Positions 50,366 to 60,236 are shown, counted from the first letter of the stretch. The stretch is DNA of 64,000 nt from Pseudomonas fluorescens (GCF_902497775.2 NZ_OZ024668.1:2007826-2071825), one strand, 5' to 3'. A program made the numbers and translations. Notes: generated by a model from the letters alone, not told the origin.

Positions 50366-53300
50366 TCAGCTGTCGCTGGCTACTGGCGCAGGCGTCTGGG
50401 CTTTGGCCCGACGTTTGGCGGTCAGGCGCATCACCACGACAAAGAACACCGGCACGAACACCACCGCCAGGGTGGCGCTGAGCATGCCGCCGATCACCCC
50501 GGTACCGATTGCCTGCTGGCTGGCCGAGCTGGCACCGCTGGCAATCGCCAGGGGCACCACGCCGAGGATGAACGCCAGCGAGGTCATGACGATAGGCCGC
50601 AAGCGCAGGCGCGCGGCCTGTACGGTGGCATCGACCAGGTCGTGGCCTTCATCGACCAGGCTCTTGGCGAACTCGATGATGAGGATGGCGTTCTTCGCCG
50701 ACAGGCCGATCAGGGTGATCAGGCCGACCTTGAAGAACACGTCGTTGGGCATGCCGCGCAGGCTCACCGCAATCACCGCGCCCAGAACGCCCAGCGGTAC
50801 CACCAGCAGTACCGAGGTCGGAATCGACCAGCTCTCGTACAGCGCCGCCAGGCACAGGAACACCACCAGCAGCGACAGGCCCATGAGGATCGGTGCCTGG
50901 GCGCCGGACAGGCGCTCCTGCAGCGACAGACCGGTCCACTCCAGGCCCATGCCCATAGGCAACTGATCGACCAGGCGCTGAATCTCGTTCATCGCCTCGC
51001 CGGAGCTGTGGCCCGGGGCCGGCTCGCCTGATACGGCAATCGCCGGGTAACCGTTGTAGCGGGTCAGTTGCACGGGGCCGGTGATCCACTTGGCCTGGAC
51101 GAAGGCCGACAGCGGCACCATCTTGCCTTTGCTGTTACGTACGTGGATCTTCAGCAGGTCGTCGACCTGGCTGCGCTGGTCGCCTTCGGCCTGCACCACC
51201 ACGCGCTGCATGCGCCCCTGGTTGGGGAAGTCGTTAACGTAGTTGGAACCCACCGCGGTGTTGAGCACGTTGCCGATATCGGCAAACGACACGCCCAGGG
51301 CATTGGCCTGCTTGCGGTCGACCTCCAGCTGTACCTGCGGGCTTTCGGCCAGGGCACTTTCGCGCACGTTGACCAGCACCGGGCTTTTTTCGGCGGCCGC
51401 CAGCAGTTGGTCGCGCGCCGCCATCAGCCCGGCATGGCCGAGGCCACCACGGTCCTGCAGGCGGAACTCGAAACCGCTGGAGGTCCCCAGGCCATCCACC
51501 GGCGGTGGCAGCACCGAATAGGCAATGGCGTCCTTGAGCTGACTGAACGCGGCGTTGGCGCGGTCGGCGATCGACTGCGCGCTGTCATCGCTGCCGCGCT
51601 CGGACCAGTCCTTGAGCGTGGTGAACGCCAGGGCCGCGTTCTGGCCGTTGCCGGAGAAACTGAAGCCCAGAATCAGGGTGCTGTTGCCCACGCCAGGTTC
51701 TGTGGCGTTATGCGCCTCGATCTGCGCCGCCACCTGCTCGGTACGGGCGCGGCTGGCTCCCGGCGGCAACTGGATGTCGGTAATGGTGTAGCCCTGGTCT
51801 TCGGTGGGCAGGAACGAGGAGGGCAGCTGGCTGAAGCCGTACACCAGCCCGGCCACCAGCACCACGTAGACCAGCAAATAGCGGCCGCTGCGCTTGATGG
51901 CCTGGATCACCCAGCGCTGGTAGCCATTGGTCATGCTCTCGAAACGGCGGTTGAACCAGCCGAAGAAACCGGTTTTCTCGTGGTGCGAGCCCTTGGCGAT
52001 CGGCTTGAGCAGGGTCGCGCACAGGGCCGGGGTCAGGCTCAGGGCGAGGAACGCCGAGAACAGGATCGACACCGCCATCGACACCGAGAACTGCTGGTAG
52101 ATCACCCCCACCGAGCCTTTCATGAAGGCCATCGGCAGGAACACCGCCACCAGCACCAAGGTGATGCCGACAATCGCGCCGCTGATCTGGCTCATGGCCT
52201 TTTTCGTCGCTTCGCGCGGCGCCAGGCCTTCTTCGCTCATGATCCGCTCGACGTTCTCCACCACGACAATGGCGTCGTCCACCAGGATACCGATGGCCAA
52301 CACCATGCCGAACAGGGTCAGCACGTTGACCGAGAAGCCCAGCGAGAGCATCACCGCAAAGGTGCCCATCAGCGCCACCGGCACCACCAGGGTCGGGATC
52401 AGGGTATAGCGGATGTTCTGCAGGAACAGGAACATCACCGCGAACACCAGGGCCATGGCTTCGAGCAGGGTGGTGATCACCTGCTGGATCGACACCTTGA
52501 CGAACGGCGAGGTGTCGTAGGGGATGTCGAACTTGGCCCCCGGTGGCAGGAAGCGCGACAGCTCGCTGAGCTTGGCTTGCACCAGGGTCGCGGTTTCCAT
52601 GGCGTTGGCACCGGGCGACAGCTGCACGCTGAAGGCGCTGGTGGGCTTGCCGTTGAGGCGGGTGCCGTACTGGTACTCCTGGCTGCCGATCTCGACCCGG
52701 GCGACATCGCCCAGGGTCACGGTCGAGCCATCGGGGTTGGCGCGCAGGACGATGTCCTTGAACTCCTGCACCGTACTGAGCTGGCCCTTGATCACCACGT
52801 TGGCGGTGATTTCCTGGGTGCCGGTACCCGGCAGGTCGCCAATGCTGCCCGGCGCCACCTGGGCGTTCTGCGCGGCGATGGCGTTGTTGACGTCATCGGG
52901 CGTGAGGTTGAAGCCGATCAGCTTGGCCGGGTCGATCCAGATACGCATGGCCCGTTCCGAACCATACAACTGCGCCTTGCCGACACCCTTGAGGCGGCGG
53001 ATCTCGTTCATCACGTTACGGGCGAGAAAGTCGCTCAGGGTGACTTCGTCGAGGCTGCCGTCCATAGCGGTCAGGGTCACCATCAGCAGGAAGCCGGTGG
53101 AGACTTTCTCTACCTGCAGGCCTTGCTGGGTGACCGGGCGCGGCAGGCGCGACTCGACCACTTTCAGGCGGTTCTGCACATCGACCTGGGCCATGTCCGG
53201 GTTGGTGCCCGGCTCGAAGGTGGCGGTGATGGTGGCGCTGCCCAGGCTGCTTTGCGAGCTGAAGTAGAGCAGGTTGTCGGCACCGTTGAGCTCTTGCTCG

Positions 53301-53494
53301 ATCAGGCTGACCACGCTGTCGTCGATGGTCTGCGCCGAGGCGCCCGGGTACACGGCATAGATTTCCACCTGCGGCGGTGCCACATCGGGATACTGGGCCA
53401 CCGGCAGTTGCGGGATGGCCAGGGCACCGGCAAGCAGGATGAACAAGGCGACCACCCAGGCGAAGACCGGGCGATCAATGAAAAACTGCGGCAT
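50366..53494 (-). CDS. RND efflux pump inner-membrane transporter, HAE1 family
   Basis: 1042 residues, starting MPQFFIDRPVFAWVVALF as MexB-like pumps do. Twelve membrane helices with two large periplasmic loops; the proton-relay aspartates are in GILVDDAIVVVENVER (helix 4) and the lysine in LSAKNAILIIEFAKSL (helix 10). LPTEDQGY and SGNGQNAALAFTTLKDWSER are typical of drug-exporting HAE1 members. It lies 11 bases after the membrane fusion gene. No outer-membrane channel gene follows, so it probably uses an OprM-type channel encoded elsewhere. Substrates cannot be told from sequence. Confidence 0.93.
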   Translation of the reverse strand: MPQFFIDRPVFAWVVALFILLAGALAIPQLPVAQYPDVAPPQVEIYAVYPGASAQTIDDSVVSLIEQELNGADNLLYFSSQSSLGSATITATFEPGTNPDMAQVDVQNRLKVVESRLPRPVTQQGLQVEKVSTGFLLMVTLTAMDGSLDEVTLSDFLARNVMNEIRRLKGVGKAQLYGSERAMRIWIDPAKLIGFNLTPDDVNNAIAAQNAQVAPGSIGDLPGTGTQEITANVVIKGQLSTVQEFKDIVLRANPDGSTVTLGDVARVEIGSQEYQYGTRLNGKPTSAFSVQLSPGANAMETATLVQAKLSELSRFLPPGAKFDIPYDTSPFVKVSIQQVITTLLEAMALVFAVMFLFLQNIRYTLIPTLVVPVALMGTFAVMLSLGFSVNVLTLFGMVLAIGILVDDAIVVVENVERIMSEEGLAPREATKKAMSQISGAIVGITLVLVAVFLPMAFMKGSVGVIYQQFSVSMAVSILFSAFLALSLTPALCATLLKPIAKGSHHEKTGFFGWFNRRFESMTNGYQRWVIQAIKRSGRYLLVYVVLVAGLVYGFSQLPSSFLPTEDQGYTITDIQLPPGASRARTEQVAAQIEAHNATEPGVGNSTLILGFSFSGNGQNAALAFTTLKDWSERGSDDSAQSIADRANAAFSQLKDAIAYSVLPPPVDGLGTSSGFEFRLQDRGGLGHAGLMAARDQLLAAAEKSPVLVNVRESALAESPQVQLEVDRKQANALGVSFADIGNVLNTAVGSNYVNDFPNQGRMQRVVVQAEGDQRSQVDDLLKIHVRNSKGKMVPLSAFVQAKWITGPVQLTRYNGYPAIAVSGEPAPGHSSGEAMNEIQRLVDQLPMGMGLEWTGLSLQERLSGAQAPILMGLSLLVVFLCLAALYESWSIPTSVLLVVPLGVLGAVIAVSLRGMPNDVFFKVGLITLIGLSAKNAILIIEFAKSLVDEGHDLVDATVQAARLRLRPIVMTSLAFILGVVPLAIASGASSASQQAIGTGVIGGMLSATLAVVFVPVFFVVVMRLTAKRRAKAQTPAPVASDS

Positions 53495-53505
53495 GAATCA
53501 GGCCC

Positions 53506-54684
53506 TCACTGGCCGTTGGACTGAACGATGGGGAGGGCGTCCTTGCCCGCGTTGTCGACCTGTACCTGGTCGCCGGGGTTGACGTGCTGCAGACCTTCGA
53601 TCACCACCCGGTCACCGGGGGTCAGGCCTTCGCTGACGATCCAGCGGTCGTTCTGCACGCTGCCCAATACCACCGAGCGTTCGCTGATGCGCTGTTCGCC
53701 ATCCACCAGCAGCACCTTCGGCAGGCCGGCGCTGTCACGCAGGATGGCCCGTTGCGGCACGCTGATGCCTTGCTGATTGACAGCTTGCTCCAGGCGCACG
53801 CGGATGAAGCTGCCCGGCAGCAGGTCCAGATCCGGGTTGGGGAACTCGCTGCGCAGGGTGATCTGGCCGGTGCTCGGGTCGACGCTGATGTCCGAGAACA
53901 GCAGCTTGCCCGGCAGCGGGTAGGGCGTGCCGTCGTCCTGGATCAGGGTAGCGCTGGCCTGGTCCTGGCCCACTTGCTGCAACTCGCCGGCACGCAGGGC
54001 GCGGCGCAGGGCATTGAGTTCGCGGGTCGACTGGGTGACGTCGGCGTGGATCGGGTTCAGTTGCTGGATGGTCGCCAGTGGCGTGGTTTCGTTCTGCCCC
54101 ACCAAGGCGCCTTCGGTCACCAGGGCGCGGCCGATGCGCCCGGAGATCGGCGCGGTGACGGTGGCATAGCCGAGGTTGAGCTTGGCCCGCTCAAGCGCGG
54201 CCTTGGCCGCGGCGACGTCGGCGTCGGCCTGCAGGAAGGCGGCGCGGGCATTGTCATGTTCCTGGCGGCTGATGGCATTGATGCCGATCAGCTCGCGATA
54301 GCGCTGGTCCTGCAAACGTGCCTGGAACAGCGTGGCTTCGGCGCGCGCCAGGCTTGCGCGGGCGCTGTCGTAATCGGCCTGGAACGGCGCTGGATCGATG
54401 CGAAACAGCACATCGCCCTGTTTGACGTCGCTGCCTTCACGGTACACGCGCTTGAGTACCACGCCGGCCACGCGCGCGCGGACCTCGGCGGTGCGTGGAG
54501 CGAGGATGCGGCCATTGAGTTCGGTGGTGATTGCCAGCGGCTGCACACGCACGGTCTCGACCTTGACCGCGCTCGGCGGGGCCTTTTCTTCGGCGGGCGA
54601 TTTGTCGTCGCAGGCGCTCAGGGCTACAGTGATGAACAACAGCGGCACCAGGGCGCGCAAACGGGCGGGGCTTGTACTGGACAT
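53506..54684 (-). CDS. RND efflux periplasmic adaptor (membrane fusion lipoprotein)
   Basis: ATG 54684 (MSSTSPARLRALVPLLFITV) has GGAAGAT upstream and is preferred over the frame start at 54711. 392 residues with a lipobox LSAC. LNGRILAPRTAEVRARVAGV and KRVYREGSDVKQGDVLFRID form the lipoyl half-motifs, followed by an alpha hairpin (ASLARAEATLFQARLQDQRY) and the beta-barrel domains. It would bridge the inner-membrane pump and the outer channel. Divergent from the two-component system, with phased repeats between them. Confidence 0.92.
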   Translation of the reverse strand: MSSTSPARLRALVPLLFITVALSACDDKSPAEEKAPPSAVKVETVRVQPLAITTELNGRILAPRTAEVRARVAGVVLKRVYREGSDVKQGDVLFRIDPAPFQADYDSARASLARAEATLFQARLQDQRYRELIGINAISRQEHDNARAAFLQADADVAAAKAALERAKLNLGYATVTAPISGRIGRALVTEGALVGQNETTPLATIQQLNPIHADVTQSTRELNALRRALRAGELQQVGQDQASATLIQDDGTPYPLPGKLLFSDISVDPSTGQITLRSEFPNPDLDLLPGSFIRVRLEQAVNQQGISVPQRAILRDSAGLPKVLLVDGEQRISERSVVLGSVQNDRWIVSEGLTPGDRVVIEGLQHVNPGDQVQVDNAGKDALPIVQSNGQ

Positions 54685-54746
54685 GCGGATCTTCCGAAAA
54701 TGACCCGCCAATGCTAAGGCGCTGGCCGAAGCGCAACAGTTAAGCT

Positions 54747-54774
54747 GTGTAGGCCATGTGTGAAAAAGTGTGAA
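54747..54774. promoter_or_regulatory. Phased direct repeats, likely response-regulator box
   Basis: GTGTGAA occurs at 54758-54764 and 54768-54774, exactly 10 bp apart, with a degenerate GTGTAGG at 54747-54753. Head-to-tail repeats spaced one helical turn are the usual target of OmpR/PhoB-type regulators. They lie between the efflux operon and the two-component operon, 66 bp before the response-regulator start. Confidence 0.6.
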
Positions 54775-54839
54775 GCTTTACCCAGCTTGGGCACGAGGTC
54801 TTATATCCTGCCTGACTTTCCCAGCCTGTCAAAGTACCC

Positions 54840-55541
54840 ATGCCGAATATCCTCCTGGTCGAAGACGATTGCGCACTGTCCGAACTGATCGCCAGCTACC
54901 TGCAGCGCAACGACTTCTGTGTCAGCGTGATTGCCCGTGGCGACCACGTGCTGGCCGAGGCCCGGCGCAACAAACCGGACCTGGTGATCCTCGACCTGAT
55001 GCTCCCCGGCCTCGATGGCCTGCAGGTTTGCCGCCTGCTGCGCGCCGAGTCCCAGGCCCTGCCGATCTTGATGCTGACCGCCCGCGACGACAGCCATGAC
55101 CAGGTGCTGGGCCTGGAGATGGGCGCCGACGACTACGTGACCAAGCCCTGCGAGCCACGGGTACTGCTGGCCCGAGTACGCACCTTGCTGCGCCGCAGTT
55201 GCATCAACGAGCCGCGCCTTGAGAGCGACCTGATCGTGGTCGGCGGCCTGCGCATCGACCTGGCCGAGCGCAACGTGTTCTGGCGCGAACAGCCGGTGGA
55301 GTTGTCCAGCGGCGAGTTCAACCTGCTGGTGGTGCTGGCGCGCAATGCCGGCGTGGTCCTCAGCCGCGACCGCATCCTCCAGCAACTGCGCGGTATCGAG
55401 TTCAACGGTACCGACCGCTCGGTGGACGTGGCGATCTCCAAGCTGCGGCGCAAGTTCGACGACAGCGCTGGCGAAGCGCGCAAGATCAAGACCGTGTGGG
55501 GCAAGGGCTATCTGTTCAGCCGGGTCGAGTGGGAGTTCTAG
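54840..55541 (+). CDS. OmpR/RstA-like response regulator
   Basis: 233 residues. Receiver domain with acidic pair E8/D9/D10 (LLVEDDC), phospho-acceptor D52 in VILDLMLPG, the conserved Thr in LMLTARDD and Lys in YVTKPCEPR. The C-terminal winged helix is the OmpR type: VELSSGEFNLLVVLARNAGV, LSRDRILQQLRGIEFNGTDR, SVDVAISKLRRKF, VWGKGYLF. The sensor gene follows after 6 bases. It most likely regulates the divergent efflux genes. Confidence 0.92.
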   Translation: MPNILLVEDDCALSELIASYLQRNDFCVSVIARGDHVLAEARRNKPDLVILDLMLPGLDGLQVCRLLRAESQALPILMLTARDDSHDQVLGLEMGADDYVTKPCEPRVLLARVRTLLRRSCINEPRLESDLIVVGGLRIDLAERNVFWREQPVELSSGEFNLLVVLARNAGVVLSRDRILQQLRGIEFNGTDRSVDVAISKLRRKFDDSAGEARKIKTVWGKGYLFSRVEWEF

Positions 55542-55547
55542 CGGCTC

Positions 55548-56846
55548 ATGCTGAAGATCCTCATTCGCCTGTACCTGATCACCATCGTTGCCTATGCCGG
55601 GGCGATCTTCCTGATCCCGGATGCCATCGTCGGTGCCTTTCACCAGCGCTTCATCGCCTACAACCTTGACCAGTCGCGCGGCGTGCAACGCTTGATCGTC
55701 AAGCAGTTCACCCAGTTGCCAGCCAGCGAATGGCCGGCCAAGGCCCGCGAGCTGGACGCCGAGTTCGCCCCGCTGCAGATCGAGTTGCGGCGCCAGGACC
55801 AGATCGGCCTGTCCTATGAGGAGCGTGATCGTCTCAAGGCTGGCGAAAACGTGGTGCGCCTGGGCGACTGGGGCTATTACGATACCGCCCTGGCGCCGCT
55901 GGACGACACCTGGCTGGTGGAGCTGCGCAACCCGCCCGACCCACTGGACATCAGCCTGCTGTCCTGGGGGGTGACCGTGCTGATCGGTGCCGCCTTGCTC
56001 GGCTGCCTGCTGTTTTGGGTGTGGCCGCACTGGCGCGACCTTGAACGCCTCAAGGAAACCGCCCGACGCCTGGGCCAGGGCGAGTTGTCGCAGCGCACGC
56101 ATATTCCGCCGCGCTCGAACATCGGCGAACTGGCCCAGGTCTTCGACACCATGGCCCAGGACGTCGAACGCCTGCTGACCCAGCAGCGCGAACTGCTCAA
56201 TGCCGTGTCCCATGAACTGCGCACGCCGCTGACCCGCCTGGATTTCGGCCTGGTGCTGTTGTTCGACGAGGTGCCGCCCAACTGCCGCAAGCGCCTGCTG
56301 GAACTGGTCGGGCATGTTCGTGAGCTGGATGAACTGGTGCTCGAACTGTTGTCCTACAGCCGCCTGCAGAACGCCGACCAGGCCCGCGAGCGGGTCGAGG
56401 TCTCGTTGCTGGAACTGGTCGACAGCATCCTCGGCAGCTTTGCCGAGGAGCTCGATGGCCGTGGTATCGAATGGCAGGTGCGCGCTGACGACAACCTGCC
56501 GCGCTTTATCCTCGACCCGCGTCTGACTGCCCGGGCATTGCAGAACCTGGTGCGCAACGCCATGCGCTACTGCGACGGGCAACTTCTCCTGCGCCTGAGC
56601 CTGGACCCGCAGGGCCATTGCCTGCTGACTGTGGAGGACGATGGCATCGGCATCCCCCCTGATCAGCGTGAGCTGATCTTCCAGCCGTTCTACCGCCTGG
56701 ACCGCAGCCGCGACCGCACCACCGGTGGCTTCGGCCTGGGCCTGGCGATCAGCCGCCGGGCCATCGAAGGCCAGGGTGGCACGCTGACCGTCGGGCAATC
56801 GGCGCTCGGTGGGGCGCAGTTCAAGATCAGGTTGCCACGGGGCTGA
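55548..56846 (+). CDS. RstB-like sensor histidine kinase
   Basis: 432 residues. A first membrane helix at residues 5-25 (LYLITIVAYAGAIFLIPDAI), a periplasmic domain of about 115 residues, a second helix (LLSWGVTVLIGAALLGCLLF), then HAMP (GELSQRTHIPPRSNIGELAQ) and the H-box LLNAVSHELRTPLTRLDFGL. The ATP-binding region has NAMRYC, VEDDGIGIPPDQ and DRSRDRTTGGFGLGLAISRR. The short periplasmic domain and the RDRTTGG segment resemble E. coli RstB. Signal unknown; the neighbouring RND pump suggests an envelope or toxic-compound cue. Confidence 0.9.
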   Translation: MLKILIRLYLITIVAYAGAIFLIPDAIVGAFHQRFIAYNLDQSRGVQRLIVKQFTQLPASEWPAKARELDAEFAPLQIELRRQDQIGLSYEERDRLKAGENVVRLGDWGYYDTALAPLDDTWLVELRNPPDPLDISLLSWGVTVLIGAALLGCLLFWVWPHWRDLERLKETARRLGQGELSQRTHIPPRSNIGELAQVFDTMAQDVERLLTQQRELLNAVSHELRTPLTRLDFGLVLLFDEVPPNCRKRLLELVGHVRELDELVLELLSYSRLQNADQARERVEVSLLELVDSILGSFAEELDGRGIEWQVRADDNLPRFILDPRLTARALQNLVRNAMRYCDGQLLLRLSLDPQGHCLLTVEDDGIGIPPDQRELIFQPFYRLDRSRDRTTGGFGLGLAISRRAIEGQGGTLTVGQSALGGAQFKIRLPRG

Positions 56847-56856
56847 CGCCAAGCGC

Positions 56857-58911
56857 TCAGTCCTGACGTTTGACCACCAAGGTCAGAATGTCATAACTGG
56901 CCACCACCTCAGCCAACTGGTTGGTCACCTCCACATCCCAGGCCACCACCCCTTGCGGGATGCCTTGTGGGCTGCTTTTGCCCTGGTCGATCTTGCGCTT
57001 GCAGGTCAGCCGGGCCTGGATGGTGTCGCCAATGCCCACCGGGTTGATGAAGCGCAGGGTGTCCAGGCCGTAGTTGGCCAGCACCGGGCCAGGGGCGGCA
57101 CTGACAAACAAGCCGGCTGCGGCCGAGAGCACGAAGTAGCCGTGGGCGATGCGCTTGCCGAATTGCGAATCTTTGGCGGCAATGTCGTCGAAGTGCATGT
57201 AGAAATGGTCGCCCGACAGGCAGCCGAAGTTCACCAGGTCGGCTTCGGTGACGGTCCGCCGGTGGGTCAGCAGCGATTCGCCGATGCGCAGGTCCTGAAA
57301 GTAGCGGCGAAACGGATGCACTTCGCTTTCGATCACCTCAGCGCCGCGCACATATTCACCCGTGACCGCCATGAGCATGCTCGGCGAGCCCTGGATTGCC
57401 GCCCGCTGCAGGTAATGCTTGACCGCGCGCAGGCCGCCGAGCTCTTCGCCGCCACCGGCACGGCCCGGGCCGCCGTGCTTGAGTTGCGGCAACGGCGAGC
57501 CGTGGCCGGTGGATTCTACCGCCGCCTCCGGGTCGAGGATCAGCAAGCGGCCATGCCAGGCGGCAGCGGCCGGAATGACCCTGGCCGCCACCTGGCGGTC
57601 GCAGGTCACCAAACTCGCGACCAGGCTGCCTTTGCCCCGGGCCGCCAGGGCCAGGGCTTCATCGAGGTCGTGGTAGGCCATCAAAGTGCTGACCGGACCG
57701 AAGGCCTCGATGTCATGGGCGCCACCTTCGGCGTGTGGGTCGCGGGACTGGAGCAGGGTCGGGGCGAAGAACGCGCCTTCGCTGACCCCTTCGCCACGCG
57801 GGGCGAAGCCATCGCTGGCGCCGAACAGCTGGTCGCAACTTTGCAGGAGGCTGTGCAAGCGCTCGCCGACGTCGCGCTGCTGGTCATGGGAGGCCAGGGC
57901 GCCCATGCGCACGCCCTCTACCGATGGATCACCCACCATCACCTTGCTCAGGCGCTCACGCAGGGCACTGGCCACGGCGTCGATATGGCTTGCCGGGACG
58001 ATGGCGCGGCGAATCGCCGTGCACTTTTGCCCCGCCTTGGTGGTCATTTCGCGAACCACTTCCTTGATGTACAGCTCGAAAGCCGGATCGCCCGGTTTGA
58101 CGTCCGGGCCGAGAATCGAACAGTTGAGCGAGTCGGCCTCGGCGGTAAACGGCACCGAGTGACGGATCAGGTTAGGCGTGACGCGCAGTGTTGCCGCAGT
58201 GTCGGCGGAGCCGGTAAAGGTCACGACATCCTGGCCTTGCAGGCGATCGAGCAGGTCGCCAGTGCGGCCGATCACCAGTTGCAGGCTGCCGCTTGGCAGC
58301 AGTCCAGACTGCTCCATCAGCCGTACCACGGCTTCGGTCAGGTAGCTGGTGGCGGTGGCCGGCTTGATGATGCACGGCATGCCGGCCAGGAAGGTCGGGG
58401 CGAACTTCTCCAACATGCCCCAGATCGGAAAGTTGAAGGCATTGATATGCACCGCGACGCCCGCCCGCGGCACCAGAATATGGCTGCCGACAAACGAGCC
58501 CTGTTTGCTCAAGGGGATGGCCGGGCCTTCGTGAAACACATTGCCCGATGGCAGCTCCCGTGCGCCGATGCCGGCATAGGCGAACAGCGTGGCGTTGCCG
58601 CCTTCAATGTCGATCCAGCTGTCGGCCCGGGTCGCACCGCTGTGGTGGGAGAGGGCGTAGAGCTGCTCCTTGCGCTCGCTCAGGTACAGGGCCAGGGCCT
58701 TGAGCCGGGCGGCACGTTGTTGGAAGTCCATGGCCATGAGGGCCTGCAGGCCCTGAACGCGGGCATGCTCGATGGCCTCGGCAAAGTCCGGGCGCTCCGC
58801 GTGGCTGTAACCGATGATATGGCCGTCCAGGGCACTGCGCAGCGGCGTGGCGCCGTGCTGGCCGATCCATCGGCCGGCAATGAAGCTTTGCAAGGTAGGG
58901 GCAGCAGACAT
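56857..58911 (-). CDS. paaZ: Bifunctional oxepin-CoA hydrolase / semialdehyde dehydrogenase PaaZ
   Basis: ATG 58911 (MSAAPTLQSFIAGRWIGQHG) follows CGGAGGAC; the frame start at 58965 is unlikely. 684 residues, normal for PaaZ. N-terminal aldehyde dehydrogenase (KPATATSYLTEAVVRLMEQS, nucleophile cysteine in TKAGQKCTAIRRAIV) and C-terminal MaoC-like hydratase (GDHFYMHFDDIAAKDSQFGK, RIAHGYFVLSAAAGLF). It opens the oxepin-CoA ring made by PaaABCDE/PaaG and oxidises the resulting aldehyde. Called PaaN in some Pseudomonas papers. Last gene of the visible paa block. Confidence 0.95.
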   Translation of the reverse strand: MSAAPTLQSFIAGRWIGQHGATPLRSALDGHIIGYSHAERPDFAEAIEHARVQGLQALMAMDFQQRAARLKALALYLSERKEQLYALSHHSGATRADSWIDIEGGNATLFAYAGIGARELPSGNVFHEGPAIPLSKQGSFVGSHILVPRAGVAVHINAFNFPIWGMLEKFAPTFLAGMPCIIKPATATSYLTEAVVRLMEQSGLLPSGSLQLVIGRTGDLLDRLQGQDVVTFTGSADTAATLRVTPNLIRHSVPFTAEADSLNCSILGPDVKPGDPAFELYIKEVVREMTTKAGQKCTAIRRAIVPASHIDAVASALRERLSKVMVGDPSVEGVRMGALASHDQQRDVGERLHSLLQSCDQLFGASDGFAPRGEGVSEGAFFAPTLLQSRDPHAEGGAHDIEAFGPVSTLMAYHDLDEALALAARGKGSLVASLVTCDRQVAARVIPAAAAWHGRLLILDPEAAVESTGHGSPLPQLKHGGPGRAGGGEELGGLRAVKHYLQRAAIQGSPSMLMAVTGEYVRGAEVIESEVHPFRRYFQDLRIGESLLTHRRTVTEADLVNFGCLSGDHFYMHFDDIAAKDSQFGKRIAHGYFVLSAAAGLFVSAAPGPVLANYGLDTLRFINPVGIGDTIQARLTCKRKIDQGKSSPQGIPQGVVAWDVEVTNQLAEVVASYDILTLVVKRQD

Positions 58912-58958
58912 CGGATGTCCTCCGGTTTCAGGTAATCGATTGCCAATGGACCTGGCGC

Positions 58959-60200
58959 TTACCACAGCGCCAGGGTGTAGCCGATGATCAGGCGGTTTTC
59001 GTCCAGCGCCGTGGTCAGGCCGTTGCCCGAGCGAAACATGACATTGCGCCAGCGCAGGCTGACGTTTTTCAGCGGGCCGCTCTGGATCACGTAGGTGATA
59101 TCGGTGTCGCGCTCACGCTCACGGCCGTTGTCGATGGTTCCGGCCTTGGCGTGACGGCCGTCGGTATAGCGGGTCATGAAGCTCAGGCCCGGGATGCCAA
59201 GGGCGGCGAAGTCGTAGTCGTAGCGCAGTTGCCAGGAGTCCAGCCCGGCGCGGGTGTAAGTGTTGTAGGTGACCAGGTTGACGGTGTAGGGGTCGCCACC
59301 GTTGAGAAACGGAAAGGCACTGTCGCCCGACATCTGTTGCAGGTTGGCGGTGAACTTGTGCGCGCGCACACCGAGGGCGAAGCTGGCGTTGAAGTTGCGG
59401 TTGTCGATCTGTCCGCCACGCTCGGCGCCATCGCCGCGGCTGTCGAAGTAGCGCAGGTCGCTGCGCAGGCTCAGGCCCTCGGCCAATGGCAAGGTATGCA
59501 CCAGGCCGACGAACTGCTGGCGGTAGATTTGCTCAAGCTTGCCGTAGTAGTAGCTCAGGCTCAGTTGCGGGTTGAAAGCATAGCTGCCGCCAGCAAAGTC
59601 GAAGCCGTCGCTGCTGGCCGCGCCATAGCCGATATCGTCACGGCTGGAAGAGTCGCGCAGGTTGGCCTTGGTCAGGCGCCCGGCGTTGACGGTCAGACCG
59701 TCGATTTCCTGGCTGGTGAGCAGGCCGCCCTGAAAGGTCGAGGCCAGCAAGCGGGTGTCGTTGTATACCACCACCGGCAACAACGGCTGCAGGGTGCCCA
59801 GGCGCAATACGCTTTTCGAGGCGCGCAGCTTGGCGGTCAGGCCCAGTTCGCTGTAGTCGTCGGCCGGTTCCAGGCTGTTGCGCCCGTAGGGCAACAGGCC
59901 CGTGCCACGGCGGTCGCGGCTGGAGTCGAGCTTGATCCCCAGTTGGCCCATGGCGTCGACGCCAAAACCCACGGGGCCGTCGGTAAAGCCCGACTCCAGT
60001 TTTGCCGTGAAGCCCTGGCCCCATTCCTCGGCCTTGGCCTGGGGCGCGTTGTCCTGACGAAAATCGCGGTTCAGGTAATGGTTGCGCAGCTCCAGCCTGG
60101 CATGACTGTCAGCGAAAAAATCCGCCATGGCCGGTGCGGCGACCATGGGCAGGGCAAGGCTGGCCAGCAGCGAGGCTGGCTTGAGGCGAATGTGGTTCAT
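58959..60200 (-). CDS. paaM: Phenylacetate porin, OprD family (PhaK/PaaM-like)
   Basis: ATG 60200 (MNHIRLKPASLLASLALPMV) with a signal peptide cut after APAMA, about residue 26; 413 residues. ADFFADSHARLELRNHYLNR, FTAKLESGFTDGPVGFGVDA, GLRLGTLQP-like strands and the last-strand RLIIGYTLALW ending in an aromatic residue identify an OprD-type beta-barrel. Placement between paaL and paaZ matches the phenylacetate-inducible porin of P. putida (PhaK) and of strain Y2 (PaaM). Specificity is inferred from position. Confidence 0.88.
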   Translation of the reverse strand: MNHIRLKPASLLASLALPMVAAPAMADFFADSHARLELRNHYLNRDFRQDNAPQAKAEEWGQGFTAKLESGFTDGPVGFGVDAMGQLGIKLDSSRDRRGTGLLPYGRNSLEPADDYSELGLTAKLRASKSVLRLGTLQPLLPVVVYNDTRLLASTFQGGLLTSQEIDGLTVNAGRLTKANLRDSSSRDDIGYGAASSDGFDFAGGSYAFNPQLSLSYYYGKLEQIYRQQFVGLVHTLPLAEGLSLRSDLRYFDSRGDGAERGGQIDNRNFNASFALGVRAHKFTANLQQMSGDSAFPFLNGGDPYTVNLVTYNTYTRAGLDSWQLRYDYDFAALGIPGLSFMTRYTDGRHAKAGTIDNGRERERDTDITYVIQSGPLKNVSLRWRNVMFRSGNGLTTALDENRLIIGYTLALW

Positions 60201-60236
60201 TATTTTTATACCCGACAATCGTTTTTGTTGTTGGTG

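Noticed and set aside
51068..53524. 818-codon open frame on the + strand opposite the RND transporter
   Set aside because: Antisense shadow of a very GC-rich gene; His/Gln/Gly/Arg-rich composition, no domain and no ribosome site.
54801..56852. 683-codon minus-strand frame opposite the two-component system
   Set aside because: Composition is that of a codon-position shadow; the + strand genes have complete receiver and kinase motifs.
56809..58935. 708-codon open frame on the + strand opposite paaZ
   Set aside because: Shadow frame; paaZ on the other strand carries full aldehyde dehydrogenase and MaoC motifs.
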